This document shows, in pieces, positions 1-8,470 of a DNA stretch of 64,000 bases. The stretch covers positions 558,001 through 622,000 of the forward strand of contig NZ_AP017378.1 in the NCBI RefSeq assembly GCF_003966735.1, given 5' to 3'. Made by a program: the position numbers and the translations under genes. Positions within the stretch are counted from its first letter, which is position 1. Every line of letters begins with the position of its first letter. The DNA comes from Desulfovibrio ferrophilus. Its GTDB lineage: Bacteria > Desulfobacterota > Desulfovibrionia > Desulfovibrionales > Desulfovibrionaceae. The notes under the pieces were generated by a model, which saw nothing but the letters and a program-made list of their open reading frames with translations, was not told the DNA's origin and did no database searches.

Positions 1-1
1 G

Positions 2-2665
2 GTCCCAAGGAGTGCTGATGAACTTCAGTACTACGGCAGCAGGATCTTTTTCAGGGAAGGCATGCGGGACAAGGGCAAGGTCGGCACCCTGCCGGTTTCC
101 GACGAAATGGGCTCCGGCCAGTATGATATTTGCTATTATGTGGCGAGTTACGATTATTTTGACCGCTTTGCCGGGTTCCTGTGTGCCAATGCGCCGATGT
201 CCGACTTTCTGGGGGAGGTGCAGAGCATGGGCCTACCTTTGCCCGGGTATCTGACTGTTCTTTCCACCGAAGGGCTTCCATTGGCCAACCTCCTCTTGGG
301 TGGAGCCTCCAGGCTTTCTGGTACCATTAGGGAGTCCATGTTCTCGCTGAATGTGAGCGAATCGCGTAAACTTTTCGATCTGCCCGAAGGAGTTGCCCGG
401 GCTTCACTGGTGGATATCGAAGGCGAGCGGTTTGTCCTGTTTAAGAAGGCTCTGCCGGAGTTGAATTGGAATCTCCTGCTCTGGATTCCACATTCAGAGT
501 TCATGAAACCTGCTGCCGAGATTCGGAACTATGCCTTGTTTGTGGCCCTGTTTTCATTACTTGTGGTGATGGCTTGGGGCCATTTTATTTCTGGTCGTTT
601 TGATCGTCAGCTCCAGAGCCTTGTTTCTGCAATGGGGGCCGCGGCCAAGGGCGATTTCACCAGCCGCGCGGAGTTGGCCTCAAAGGATGAATTGGGAATG
701 CTGGCCTCCAGCTACAATTCCATGCTGGATAAAATCCAAGGCTATGAAAGAGATCTTGTAGCGGTGAACAAGTATCTGGGGAATCTGATTGCGGAAATGA
801 GCGACGGGCTGATTGCCTTGGGACCGGATTTGAGGATTGAAATGGTCAATAAGGCCGCGTGCAGGTTGCTGGGGGCTGAGGAATCGGAGCTCTATGGTCG
901 TAATGTCTGTCAGGTCCTTGCTGCCTTCAGTGGATGCGGACGGGAGACCATCGTCCGGGAAGGGTGGTTCCGACAGGATTTTCATGGCCTCGAGTTGAAA
1001 TCCGCTCCTTCGGGTACTGATCCGACCTGGCTGTCAATCTCCGGAGCACGTCTGACTGATGAATCATCAGGCTTGGCCGGGTTTATTTGTCTGGCTCAGG
1101 ATATTACCCCTCGCAAGCAGTCCGAAAAAGCACTCCGTCTTGATGCTGAACGGTTCAGAAATATGGCCGATAAGCTGCCCACACCAATTCTGGAAGTAGG
1201 TGAGGGATTGGAGATCGGTTACGCCAATAAGAGTGCCGTGAGGATATTCAATCTGCCCGCCAGGGTGCAGAGGGAACGGTTGACGGTGGATTTTTTGGCT
1301 TGCCCTGAAGACAAGGATCGTTTCAGGCAAACCCTCCGCTCTGCTGTAGAGGGTGAGTCCTTTGGACCATTGGAAGTAGGGATGCAGGCTTTGAGTGGAG
1401 GAAAACTGACTTGCTTGGTGAATGGTGTCCCCTTAAGTGGTGAGCATGGCAAGGGAGTGCGGATTTCCTCGCAGGATATCAGCGAGCGAAAGCAGGAAGA
1501 GCGTGAAGTGTTGCTGGCCAAGGAGGCAGCCGAGGCCGCGAACAAGAGCAAGGGTGAGTTTTTGGCGAATATGAGCCACGAACTGCGAACCCCCTTGAAT
1601 GGCATTTTCGGGATGCTTCAGTTGATGCAGATGACGTCGCTCGATGAAGAGCAGCAGGAGTATATCCGTACGGCACTGTCCACGGGCAGGAGTCTGTTGA
1701 CCCTCATCAACGATGTGCTCGATTTCTCGAAACTGGAGGCAGGAGCTCAGGGGCTCGTGGAGAGTTCATTCGATCTGAGGCGGACTGTTTCTCAGGTTCT
1801 GGATAATTTTCGTGTTCCGGCAGACGAGAAGGGGCTGCTCCTGGCTGCGGTTTTCCATGCAGATGTGCCCCGCTACATCGTTGCAGACGAAAGCCGGTTC
1901 AGGCAGGTCTTGTTCAACCTTGTGGGCAATGCCGTGAAGTTCACCGAGTCCGGTAAGGTGGAGGTCAATGTCAGTCCCTTACCTGGAGTGACGATCTCCG
2001 CCAAGGTCACTATTTTACTGTCTGTGACAGATACTGGTATCGGGATTCCCGAGTCGCAAATAGAGAACATCTTCGAGGCCTTCACCCAAGTGGATGGGGC
2101 TCACGCCCGCCGTTACAAGGGCACCGGGCTGGGGCTGGGCATTGTTCGGCGCCTGATGGAACTCATGGCTGGGGAGATTTCCGTGGAGAGCACGGAAGGG
2201 GAAGGGACAACCGTCTACTTGACCCTGCCCGTTGCCGTGGGCAAGGAACCATCGTCAGCGGATGAGGTTGTCTTTGGGTTGGATAAGTCCTCCAAGCCGA
2301 TGCGAATCCTGGTTGCCGAGGATGATGCCGTCAATCGATTTACGGTTGAACATTTTCTGAGCAAGATGGGCCATCGCATCACCTGTGTGGATCATGGCGA
2401 GGCCGCAATCAAGGCGTTGACAGATGGCCAATTTGATTGCGTGTTGCTGGATATCCAGATGCCGGGAACTGATGGCCTGGAAGTGACTCGGCTCATTCGC
2501 TCCGGCAAGGCTGGAATCCGCAGTACCATTCCGATCATTGCCATGTCGGCCCATGCCATGAGTGGCGACCGGGAACGGATTCTGGAGTCCGGTGTTGATG
2601 GTTATGTGCCCAAGCCCATGTCTCTGGATACTCTGGAGTTGGCGCTGCAACAGGTGATGGAATAA
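2..2665 (+). CDS. Hybrid sensor histidine kinase (5' end outside window)
   Basis: The reading frame is open to the left edge (in-frame codons from base 2), so the N-terminus is missing; the first internal ATG is at 62. Counting from that ATG: remainder of an extracytoplasmic sensor domain (to about residue 155), a membrane segment at about 157-177, HAMP (about 180-232), two PAS domains (about 240-350 and 360-475), HisKA with the H-box NMSHELRTPLNG (His near 507), HATPase with N box GNAVKF and G boxes DTGIGIP and GTGLGLG, and a C-terminal receiver with acidic pair EDD, phospho-acceptor DIQMPG near 795 and VPKPM. It should autophosphorylate and pass phosphate to its own receiver; no separate output gene is adjacent. 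The sensor ligand is unknown. Confidence 0.93.
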   Translation, partial: VPRSADELQYYGSRIFFREGMRDKGKVGTLPVSDEMGSGQYDICYYVASYDYFDRFAGFLCANAPMSDFLGEVQSMGLPLPGYLTVLSTEGLPLANLLLGGASRLSGTIRESMFSLNVSESRKLFDLPEGVARASLVDIEGERFVLFKKALPELNWNLLLWIPHSEFMKPAAEIRNYALFVALFSLLVVMAWGHFISGRFDRQLQSLVSAMGAAAKGDFTSRAELASKDELGMLASSYNSMLDKIQGYERDLVAVNKYLGNLIAEMSDGLIALGPDLRIEMVNKAACRLLGAEESELYGRNVCQVLAAFSGCGRETIVREGWFRQDFHGLELKSAPSGTDPTWLSISGARLTDESSGLAGFICLAQDITPRKQSEKALRLDAERFRNMADKLPTPILEVGEGLEIGYANKSAVRIFNLPARVQRERLTVDFLACPEDKDRFRQTLRSAVEGESFGPLEVGMQALSGGKLTCLVNGVPLSGEHGKGVRISSQDISERKQEEREVLLAKEAAEAANKSKGEFLANMSHELRTPLNGIFGMLQLMQMTSLDEEQQEYIRTALSTGRSLLTLINDVLDFSKLEAGAQGLVESSFDLRRTVSQVLDNFRVPADEKGLLLAAVFHADVPRYIVADESRFRQVLFNLVGNAVKFTESGKVEVNVSPLPGVTISAKVTILLSVTDTGIGIPESQIENIFEAFTQVDGAHARRYKGTGLGLGIVRRLMELMAGEISVESTEGEGTTVYLTLPVAVGKEPSSADEVVFGLDKSSKPMRILVAEDDAVNRFTVEHFLSKMGHRITCVDHGEAAIKALTDGQFDCVLLDIQMPGTDGLEVTRLIRSGKAGIRSTIPIIAMSAHAMSGDRERILESGVDGYVPKPMSLDTLELALQQVME

Positions 2666-2667
2666 GG

Positions 2668-3084
2668 TTATTCACCGATGATTTTCACCAGCACCCGTTT
2701 TTTTCGACGTCCATCGAATTCACCGTAGAAAATGCGCTCCCATGTTCCGAAATCCAGCTGTCCGTCCGTGATGGCGACCACGACTTCCCGCCCCATTATC
2801 TGACGTTTCATATGTGCATCTGCATTGTCTTCATAACCGTTGTGTCGGTACTGGGAGACAGGTTCGTGCGGAGCAAGTTTTTCCAGCCAGACCTCGTAGT
2901 CATGATGCAGACCGGATTCATCGTCGTTGATGAAGACACTGGCCGTAATGTGCATGGCGTTGATCAGACATAAGCCTTCGCTGATTCCTGATTCATCCAG
3001 GCAGCTCTGAACTTCCGGGGTAATATTGATTAAGGCCCGGCGGGTGGGAACTTCGAACCAAAGTTCCTTGCGGTATGATTTCAT
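2668..3084 (-). CDS. YjbQ family protein (UPF0047)
   Basis: 138 residues, the usual length for the UPF0047/YjbQ family. The C-terminal signature is visible: a conserved His in [12 protein letters not shown], then a G-x-L-x-x-GTWE stretch and [10 protein letters not shown]. Some family members show weak thiamine-phosphate-synthase-like activity, but the physiological role is unsettled. The start ATG has GGAG 6-8 bases upstream. It converges with the hybrid kinase (2 bases between the stops) and is divergent from the PilZ-kinase gene. Confidence 0.9.
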   Translation of the reverse strand: MKSYRKELWFEVPTRRALINITPEVQSCLDESGISEGLCLINAMHITASVFINDDESGLHHDYEVWLEKLAPHEPVSQYRHNGYEDNADAHMKRQIMGREVVVAITDGQLDFGTWERIFYGEFDGRRKKRVLVKIIGE

Positions 3085-3237
3085 GGTTGCTCCGTGCTGT
3101 TTCAGGTTGGGGCATCCTACCTGGGCTTGGAGTCTTCGCCAAGAGGTCTTGGCGCTGTCTTCAATTCATCGATGGGCTATGCTAGTGTTTGGGCTCTGTC
3201 TGTTGTGATTGCAGTATTGATGGTTGGGAGGGGCAAT

Positions 3238-4941
3238 ATGAGCGATGATGAACGTCGGCATCAGGATCGGGTTGCATTGGACCCACCCGGATTGGCTGTT
3301 TTACGTGTCGGTGGCAATGGGGATGAGATCTCCGACACTGTCCCCACCTTCGTGGATGTACTCAATGTCAGCCCGGGAGGGGTGATGGTTGAGGCGGAAC
3401 ACGGCGTTCCTGACCCGCAGCAGTGTATATTGCAGTTCTTTGATAATCAGCTCCAGGATTGGCGCGCCAGACCCTGTAGCCGGGTCTGGGAAGCTGAGGC
3501 AGATACTGATGATTCGCGGCTATGGGGCATGGCTTTCAAAGGATTTGATGAGTTGAATGCGCGCCTGTCCCTGCCGCCGGAGGATATTGATTTTCTGATG
3601 CGGATGAGTCTGCTCGGGAGTGTCCCTCGAAAGGCCACGTGTCGGTTGCTCAACTGTCTGGTGAGGAAACGGTTTGCTGACGGGGAAACCCTCGTGCGTC
3701 AGGGTGAGGCTGGCGATAGTCTGTTTGTCCTCCAATATGGAGATTGCCAGGTCGAAGTGATCAAGGATGGCGTGGTGCATGGTCTGGCCATGTTGCACCC
3801 CGGGGATGTGGTCGGTGAGATGGCCGTGTTGACGGGGGAACCTCGTACAGCCAGTGCTGTTGCCCAAGGGGATGTGACGGCTTGGCGGTTGGCTCGGTCC
3901 GATTTCGACAGATTGGCCAAGGAACAGCCTGATCTGTTGATATTCTTGACAGAATTGGTGGCCAACCGCTTCGAATCATCGCAGATTATTGCTGACCGGA
4001 CTGTGGCCAAGTACGTGATCCGACATCAGTTGGGAAAGGGCGAGTGGAGTATCGTCTACCGTGGGGTGCATCAGGCTCTGGACATGCCGGTTGCCATCAA
4101 AATGATGCGTCATGACATGGCCATGAATCATGCTTTTTTGCGAACCTTCCGGCAGGAAGCCAATACCATCGCGAAGCTTCGTCATCAGAATATCGTGCAG
4201 GTCTTCGATATCGAGGAACTCTACCGCACGGTGTTCATCATTATGGAATCCTTGCAGGGATTTTCTCTTAGGGATGTGTTGGAGCGGACCGGACGAATCC
4301 CGGCAGAACGCGCTGCGGCGATGTTAGTCCAGATTTGTTCCGGTCTGGCTTATGCCCATGAACAGGGGGTTGTGCATCGCGATATCAAGCCCGCCAATGT
4401 CTTTGTTCAGGACGGTGACCGGATCAAGATTCTTGATTTTGGGCTGGCCTGCACTCCTGCTGATGAAGGATTGGGGATTTTGGGGACACCCTTGTACGCC
4501 GCCCCGGAGCAGGTTGGTGGGTGCGCCACCGATCATCTGGCGGATATGTATTCCACCGGTATCATGGCCTACGAAATGGTCATCGGGCAGCGGCCCTATC
4601 CTGAGCGCAGCCGTTCGGAACTCATGCAGTTGCATCGCAATCAGGATATCCCCGATCCCTTGTTGTCCGTACCCGAGTTACCTGAGCCTTTGCGTGAGTT
4701 CATTGTCACCTGTTGCCGCAGGGACCCGAGTGAGCGTTTCAGCGATATGGAACAGGCCAGGGCATTACTGACCCCGTTGCTGAACGGAAAGGATCTTTGC
4801 ACCCGGCGCAAGATGTCCTCATTGTATCTGTTCTATCCCGAAGAGGTACAGGGTGGCGTCAACGAACTCATGGAGGAACTCTCGGTCCGGGCCAAGGCCA
4901 TGGGGGTGGAGTTGAGAACTGCCGAGATCAAGGATGTCTGA
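3238..4941 (+). CDS. PilZ / cyclic-nucleotide-binding / Ser-Thr protein kinase
   Basis: 567 residues from the ATG at 3238, chosen because GGGAGGGG lies just upstream; the frame is open further up to 3094. N-terminal PilZ-like domain (about 5-110) with both c-di-GMP signatures: RxxxR (R7-HQD-R11) and NxSxxG (N43-VSPGG). Next a cyclic-nucleotide-binding domain (about 140-255) with a phosphate-binding cassette GEMAVLTGEPRTAS. Then a Hanks-type kinase (about 260-515): glycine loop GKGEWSIVYRG, VAIK lysine near 284, HRDIKPAN near 379, DFG near 399, and GTPLYAAPE. No membrane segment, so cytoplasmic. Its end overlaps the PP2C phosphatase start by 8 bases. Inference: phosphorylation gated by two nucleotide messengers. 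Substrate unknown. Confidence 0.92.
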   Translation: MSDDERRHQDRVALDPPGLAVLRVGGNGDEISDTVPTFVDVLNVSPGGVMVEAEHGVPDPQQCILQFFDNQLQDWRARPCSRVWEAEADTDDSRLWGMAFKGFDELNARLSLPPEDIDFLMRMSLLGSVPRKATCRLLNCLVRKRFADGETLVRQGEAGDSLFVLQYGDCQVEVIKDGVVHGLAMLHPGDVVGEMAVLTGEPRTASAVAQGDVTAWRLARSDFDRLAKEQPDLLIFLTELVANRFESSQIIADRTVAKYVIRHQLGKGEWSIVYRGVHQALDMPVAIKMMRHDMAMNHAFLRTFRQEANTIAKLRHQNIVQVFDIEELYRTVFIIMESLQGFSLRDVLERTGRIPAERAAAMLVQICSGLAYAHEQGVVHRDIKPANVFVQDGDRIKILDFGLACTPADEGLGILGTPLYAAPEQVGGCATDHLADMYSTGIMAYEMVIGQRPYPERSRSELMQLHRNQDIPDPLLSVPELPEPLREFIVTCCRRDPSERFSDMEQARALLTPLLNGKDLCTRRKMSSLYLFYPEEVQGGVNELMEELSVRAKAMGVELRTAEIKDV

Positions 4942-5656
4942 TTCGAGGATGAATCTGGAAGCCTTTGGGCTCAGCCGTGTGGGACGGGTCAGGTCCAATA
5001 ACGAGGACAGGTTTCTGGTGCGCCACGTTGGGCGCGGTGTATTGCTTGCTGTGGCCGATGGTATTGGCGGGCAATACGGTGGAGCCAGGGCTGCTGGGTT
5101 TGCCATCCAGAGTTTTCGGGAGTTCGACGCGGAGGCTGCTCCTGAGTTGGCCTTGAATCGTTGCATGACGAAAGCCAATGAATCAATTTATCTGCATCGG
5201 GTGGAGAACCCTCGATTGAGGCACATGGGGACAACGTTGACGGCTGTGTATGCCGACCCGTTTCGGGCCGTGTACATCCATGCTGGCGATAGCCGGTTTT
5301 ATCTCCTTCGAGATGCGACTTCGACCTTGGTGACTCGGGATCACAGTACCTTGAGGACCATGATCGAAACGGGTGACGTGACTGCCGCCATGGCCAGAAT
5401 GCACCTGGAGAGGGATTCCCTGGAGCAATGTCTCGGGTGTCCCGACCTGGAGCCGGACAGGGGGGAGTTGCGACTTGATGCGGGGGATGTTCTGCTGGTG
5501 TGTACTGATGGTCTCTATCGTGAAGTGGCTGACGACACCATGACACGAACGCTTGTGGGAGGGGTTCCCCTGCGTCTGGCAATATTGGAGCTGGCTGCAA
5601 CGGCGCTGGCTTCTGGCGCACGTGACAACTTCACCATGGTCTCCGCTCGCATCTGA
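4934..5656 (+). CDS. PP2C-family protein Ser/Thr phosphatase
   Basis: 240 residues. PP2C/Stp1-type motifs in order: RSNNEDRF near the N-terminus, AVADGIGGQYGG (metal-binding Asp), HAGDSRFYLLRD, VCTDGLYREVADD, and SGARDNFTMV at the C-terminus. These are the Mn/Mg-coordinating aspartates of the family. Its ATG overlaps the end of the preceding kinase gene by 8 bases, so translation is probably coupled and it is the natural antagonist of that kinase. Soluble, no signal peptide. A second in-frame ATG at 4949 is possible but has poorer spacing. Confidence 0.93.
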   Translation: MSDSRMNLEAFGLSRVGRVRSNNEDRFLVRHVGRGVLLAVADGIGGQYGGARAAGFAIQSFREFDAEAAPELALNRCMTKANESIYLHRVENPRLRHMGTTLTAVYADPFRAVYIHAGDSRFYLLRDATSTLVTRDHSTLRTMIETGDVTAAMARMHLERDSLEQCLGCPDLEPDRGELRLDAGDVLLVCTDGLYREVADDTMTRTLVGGVPLRLAILELAATALASGARDNFTMVSARI

Positions 5657-5789
5657 TCCATTTTCTTTTGTCCTCTATTCGATATCTGGTGTATTGTCTG
5701 TGATGATTTTGGCCTTTTTGGGAATACAGCCAGAAGTCATTTCATTGTGATAGCGGTGGTTGTGAGATTTTATGACCGGGAGGACTGTT

Positions 5790-6746
5790 ATGCAGGACGT
5801 CATTCGTTGGGATCATTTTCTGATTGCAGAGCACGAACTGATTGAGCGCGCCATGGCGGTGCTCAAGGCGAATCTGGAGTTGGTGGAACAGGCCGGGCAT
5901 GATTCTTTGCAGCTCAAGCGTGCCCTGGATTTTCTGCTGGAGTTCGGGGACAGGATTCATAACGTGAAGGAAGAGCAGTTTTTGTTCCCCAAAATGCAGG
6001 AACGCGGTATTCCGGTGGAGGGCGGCCCGCTTGGAGTGATGCTTATGGAGCATGAGGCCGAGCGTGAGTTGCTCGGCAGAATGGCGGCATCCGTGGATGG
6101 ATTGAAGGGGGTGGCTCCAGAGGCCCGACGGACGTTTGTGCAGGAAGGATTGGATTACCTGAAGGTCAGGGCCGAGCATATCTGGAAGGAAAATGATGTT
6201 CTCTATCCCATGGGGCGTAAAGTCCTCAGTGAAGCTGACGCAGATGTGCTGCTGGAGAGTTTTTTGGCGTTGGATGTCCAGGTCTACGGGGAAGGTGCTC
6301 AGGAGAATTATGCGGCCATGGTCGCCGAAATCGAGGATGAGAAGGTCCGAAAGTCCCTGGTTGCCGGCCTGTCCATTGAGCAACTGCATGGCATTATGGA
6401 AACTCTGCCTTTTGAAGTGACCTTTGTGGATGCCAAGGACACCGTCGCCTATTTCAATAGACTGGACAAACCAAAGATTTTTCCGCGTACTCGTTCCGTC
6501 ATCGGACGCAAGGTCGAGAAATGTCACCCTGGTAAAAGTGTGGGCACCGTGCGTGAGATTGTGCAGGGATTCAAGGACGGCACGCGTGACAAGGCGGAAT
6601 TCTGGATCGATATGGGTGGAATGAAGGTCATGATCCGCTATTTCCCGGTGCATGATGAAGAGGGCAGGTATATGGGCGTTTTGGAAGTGACTCAGGACAT
6701 TGCCCCGATACAGGCCATCGAGGGCCAGAAACGACTGCTTGATTAG
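5790..6746 (+). CDS. Hemerythrin HHE domain / PAS protein (DUF438-like)
   Basis: 318 residues from the ATG at 5790, which has GGGAGG six bases upstream; an earlier ATG at 5772 lacks a ribosome site. The N-terminal half is a hemerythrin-like HHE cation-binding domain with spaced histidines (WDHFLIAEHELIE, RIHNVKEEQFLFPK, LMEHEAE, AEHIWKENDVLYPM). The C-terminal part (about 200-315) is a PAS domain of the type found with DUF438 proteins (METLPFEVTFVDAKD ... GRKVEKCHPGKS). Families with this order are thought to sense or handle oxygen, NO or iron. An intrinsic terminator follows directly, so it appears monocistronic. Confidence 0.88.
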   Translation: MQDVIRWDHFLIAEHELIERAMAVLKANLELVEQAGHDSLQLKRALDFLLEFGDRIHNVKEEQFLFPKMQERGIPVEGGPLGVMLMEHEAERELLGRMAASVDGLKGVAPEARRTFVQEGLDYLKVRAEHIWKENDVLYPMGRKVLSEADADVLLESFLALDVQVYGEGAQENYAAMVAEIEDEKVRKSLVAGLSIEQLHGIMETLPFEVTFVDAKDTVAYFNRLDKPKIFPRTRSVIGRKVEKCHPGKSVGTVREIVQGFKDGTRDKAEFWIDMGGMKVMIRYFPVHDEEGRYMGVLEVTQDIAPIQAIEGQKRLLD

Positions 6747-6768
6747 TACTTGCGGTCTGAAGGTCAGT

Positions 6769-6801
6769 AAAGCCCCGCGTCATTGGATGTGGGGCTTTTT
6801 C
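6769..6801 (+). terminator. Intrinsic terminator after hemerythrin/PAS gene
   Basis: Stem AAAGCCCC / GGGGCTTT around a 14-base loop, followed by T5. It ends the 5790-6746 transcript. Confidence 0.85.
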
Positions 6802-6854
6802 GTGTGGGACCGTTTGTTGGGAATTAGAACTTGGGTGAGGGATCGTTGGGTTTG

Positions 6855-7391
6855 CTAGGTGGAGACATTACGGCGGGCCTGGGTCAGAGACTTGCCCGGC
6901 AGGAAGGAGTTGCGCAGGAAGCGCGGGTGGAAAAACATCAGGGGATTGCGCAATACGGCATCCGGTAGCAGATGATACCAGCGATAGCCCATGGTTCTGA
7001 ACAGGTTCTGCGCACGCTGACCAAGCCCTGTTTCGTGGGCGGCTTGCATTGCGGCGTCGCGCTGGCAGCGGGAACCAGCCACAAGCAGGAAGATGCGTCG
7101 GTTCCAACCCCGACTGGAGAGCATGTGCTTGATGCGTCGATATTCACGGTATCTGGAGAACCCGTCCATGAGCGCGATGCCTGCCAACCCGAGCCAACCA
7201 ATGGCTTTTATGCCGAGAATGGTGGTCCAGGGACTGTCGGTGGGCTGCAGATCCAAGGCCCACATGGCGAGTGCAACTGCGATGGCAAGCGATGCAGACG
7301 CAGTGGCGTGCGGCAACGGTGAAGCGCGGAAGTAGCGGGCGGCCTTTGAATTGGCGAGGCGCGAAAGAGGGGTGCGTATCGTCTCAGGCAT
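6855..7391 (-). CDS. Hypothetical membrane protein
   Basis: 178 residues from the ATG at 7391 (MPETIRTP); the frame continues to a TTG at 7481 inside the upstream gene, but that extension looks unlikely. Two hydrophobic segments are visible at about 27-47 (ASLAIAVALAMWAL) and 57-77 (AIGWLGLAGIALMDGF), followed by a basic soluble tail of about 100 residues. I do not recognise the family. It lies 61 bases downstream of the phospholipase C-like gene on the same strand and may be cotranscribed with it. Confidence 0.6.
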   Translation of the reverse strand: MPETIRTPLSRLANSKAARYFRASPLPHATASASLAIAVALAMWALDLQPTDSPWTTILGIKAIGWLGLAGIALMDGFSRYREYRRIKHMLSSRGWNRRIFLLVAGSRCQRDAAMQAAHETGLGQRAQNLFRTMGYRWYHLLPDAVLRNPLMFFHPRFLRNSFLPGKSLTQARRNVST

Positions 7392-7452
7392 AGGATGTTC
7401 GTCTTTGGTCTTGAAGGCTGAGTTGGCAGCTTGGCCGCTGGCGGTGCAGATG

Positions 7453-8367
7453 TCAACTGCAGCGTAGTGTTCTGGCTGCAATTGGGCAGGAACTATAGAT
7501 GTCCGGGAGGGATGAAAACTCCGGCATTACGGGGAAAAGGTTCCCGATCTGGGCCTGTGGCAATCTTCGAGATAACCGGCGGCGTTTGCGCTGGAGTTGC
7601 TTGACCCGCCAAAGAGCCTGACTCCCTATGGGGTCCTGGCTGAGGACCGGGGATGTTTCGGGCTGGGTCAGGAAATCGCCTACGGCGTCCAAGGTCAGCC
7701 CGAACATTTCTCCAAAATAGGATCGGGCACCTTTGCGCCTGAAGAGGCGGTGCGCCAGGTCGAGGGATCCTGTGTATTCGTGGGTGCCGCATAGGGCCAG
7801 GTGACTTTTCATCACCCTTTTCTTGACCAGGAAGGGCAATCGTGACGCGGCCATTGTGGTGCGCAGTGTCTGGTCAGTCTCCCGCTCCGGGCGTGAGAAG
7901 AGTGACACGGCCTGTCTATGATCCCACAGAACCATTCGATCGGCCTGCATCTCTGCATAGACGTGGCTGATCTTGCCGCCTCCGGGCATGAGCCCCATCA
8001 TGTTGGGCACGTAGATATTGTGTGCAACCGTATCGGCCGCCAGATGAGCCAGATATCCATAGGCATAGGCTTTGGTGCGGTTCGTGTCCGCAGCGGCAAG
8101 CAGGCCCTGACCGATGCTCCAGTTGTGGCTGTGTCCCGGGCGCACTGTGCAGCCTTTACCAATGAAAATGTCGGCGGATAGGCAGCCGTACAGAAAGGCT
8201 CCGGGGTTGGCCGCCAGGAGGCGGGCAATCTCGGGGGCAATGCAATCCAGGCGTGCGAGGAAAAAGTTCCCTGCTGCCAAGTGGACCCCTGGGCCCCAGG
8301 CCCAGGCTTCGGTATCCGGCAACAGAATCATGACTGCTGTGACAAGCAGTGCGAGTGTCCATTTCAT
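7453..8367 (-). CDS. Zinc-dependent phospholipase C family protein
   Basis: 304 residues from the ATG at 8367, chosen because it begins a signal peptide (MKWTLALLVTAVMILL, cleavage likely after AWA) directly followed by WGPGVHLAAG, the Trp-Gly...His start of PF00882 zinc-dependent phospholipase C/S1-P1-like enzymes. Further candidate metal ligands are in GHSHNWSIG, YLAHLAADTVAHNIY and HVYAEMQADR. The open frame extends to 8538 but would overlap the next gene and precede the signal peptide. Exported. Natural substrate unknown; the C-terminal third is basic and not obviously part of the catalytic domain. Confidence 0.85.
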   Translation of the reverse strand: MKWTLALLVTAVMILLPDTEAWAWGPGVHLAAGNFFLARLDCIAPEIARLLAANPGAFLYGCLSADIFIGKGCTVRPGHSHNWSIGQGLLAAADTNRTKAYAYGYLAHLAADTVAHNIYVPNMMGLMPGGGKISHVYAEMQADRMVLWDHRQAVSLFSRPERETDQTLRTTMAASRLPFLVKKRVMKSHLALCGTHEYTGSLDLAHRLFRRKGARSYFGEMFGLTLDAVGDFLTQPETSPVLSQDPIGSQALWRVKQLQRKRRRLSRRLPQAQIGNLFPVMPEFSSLPDIYSSCPIAARTLRCS

Positions 8368-8470
8368 GGGGTAAAGTCTAGTCCTCCCTAGGCCTATGTC
8401 AACGCCTGAAACCGCAGTATTCAACGATGACCATGCAACGCGTTGGAAACCGGGAGGAAAAATATGGTGA

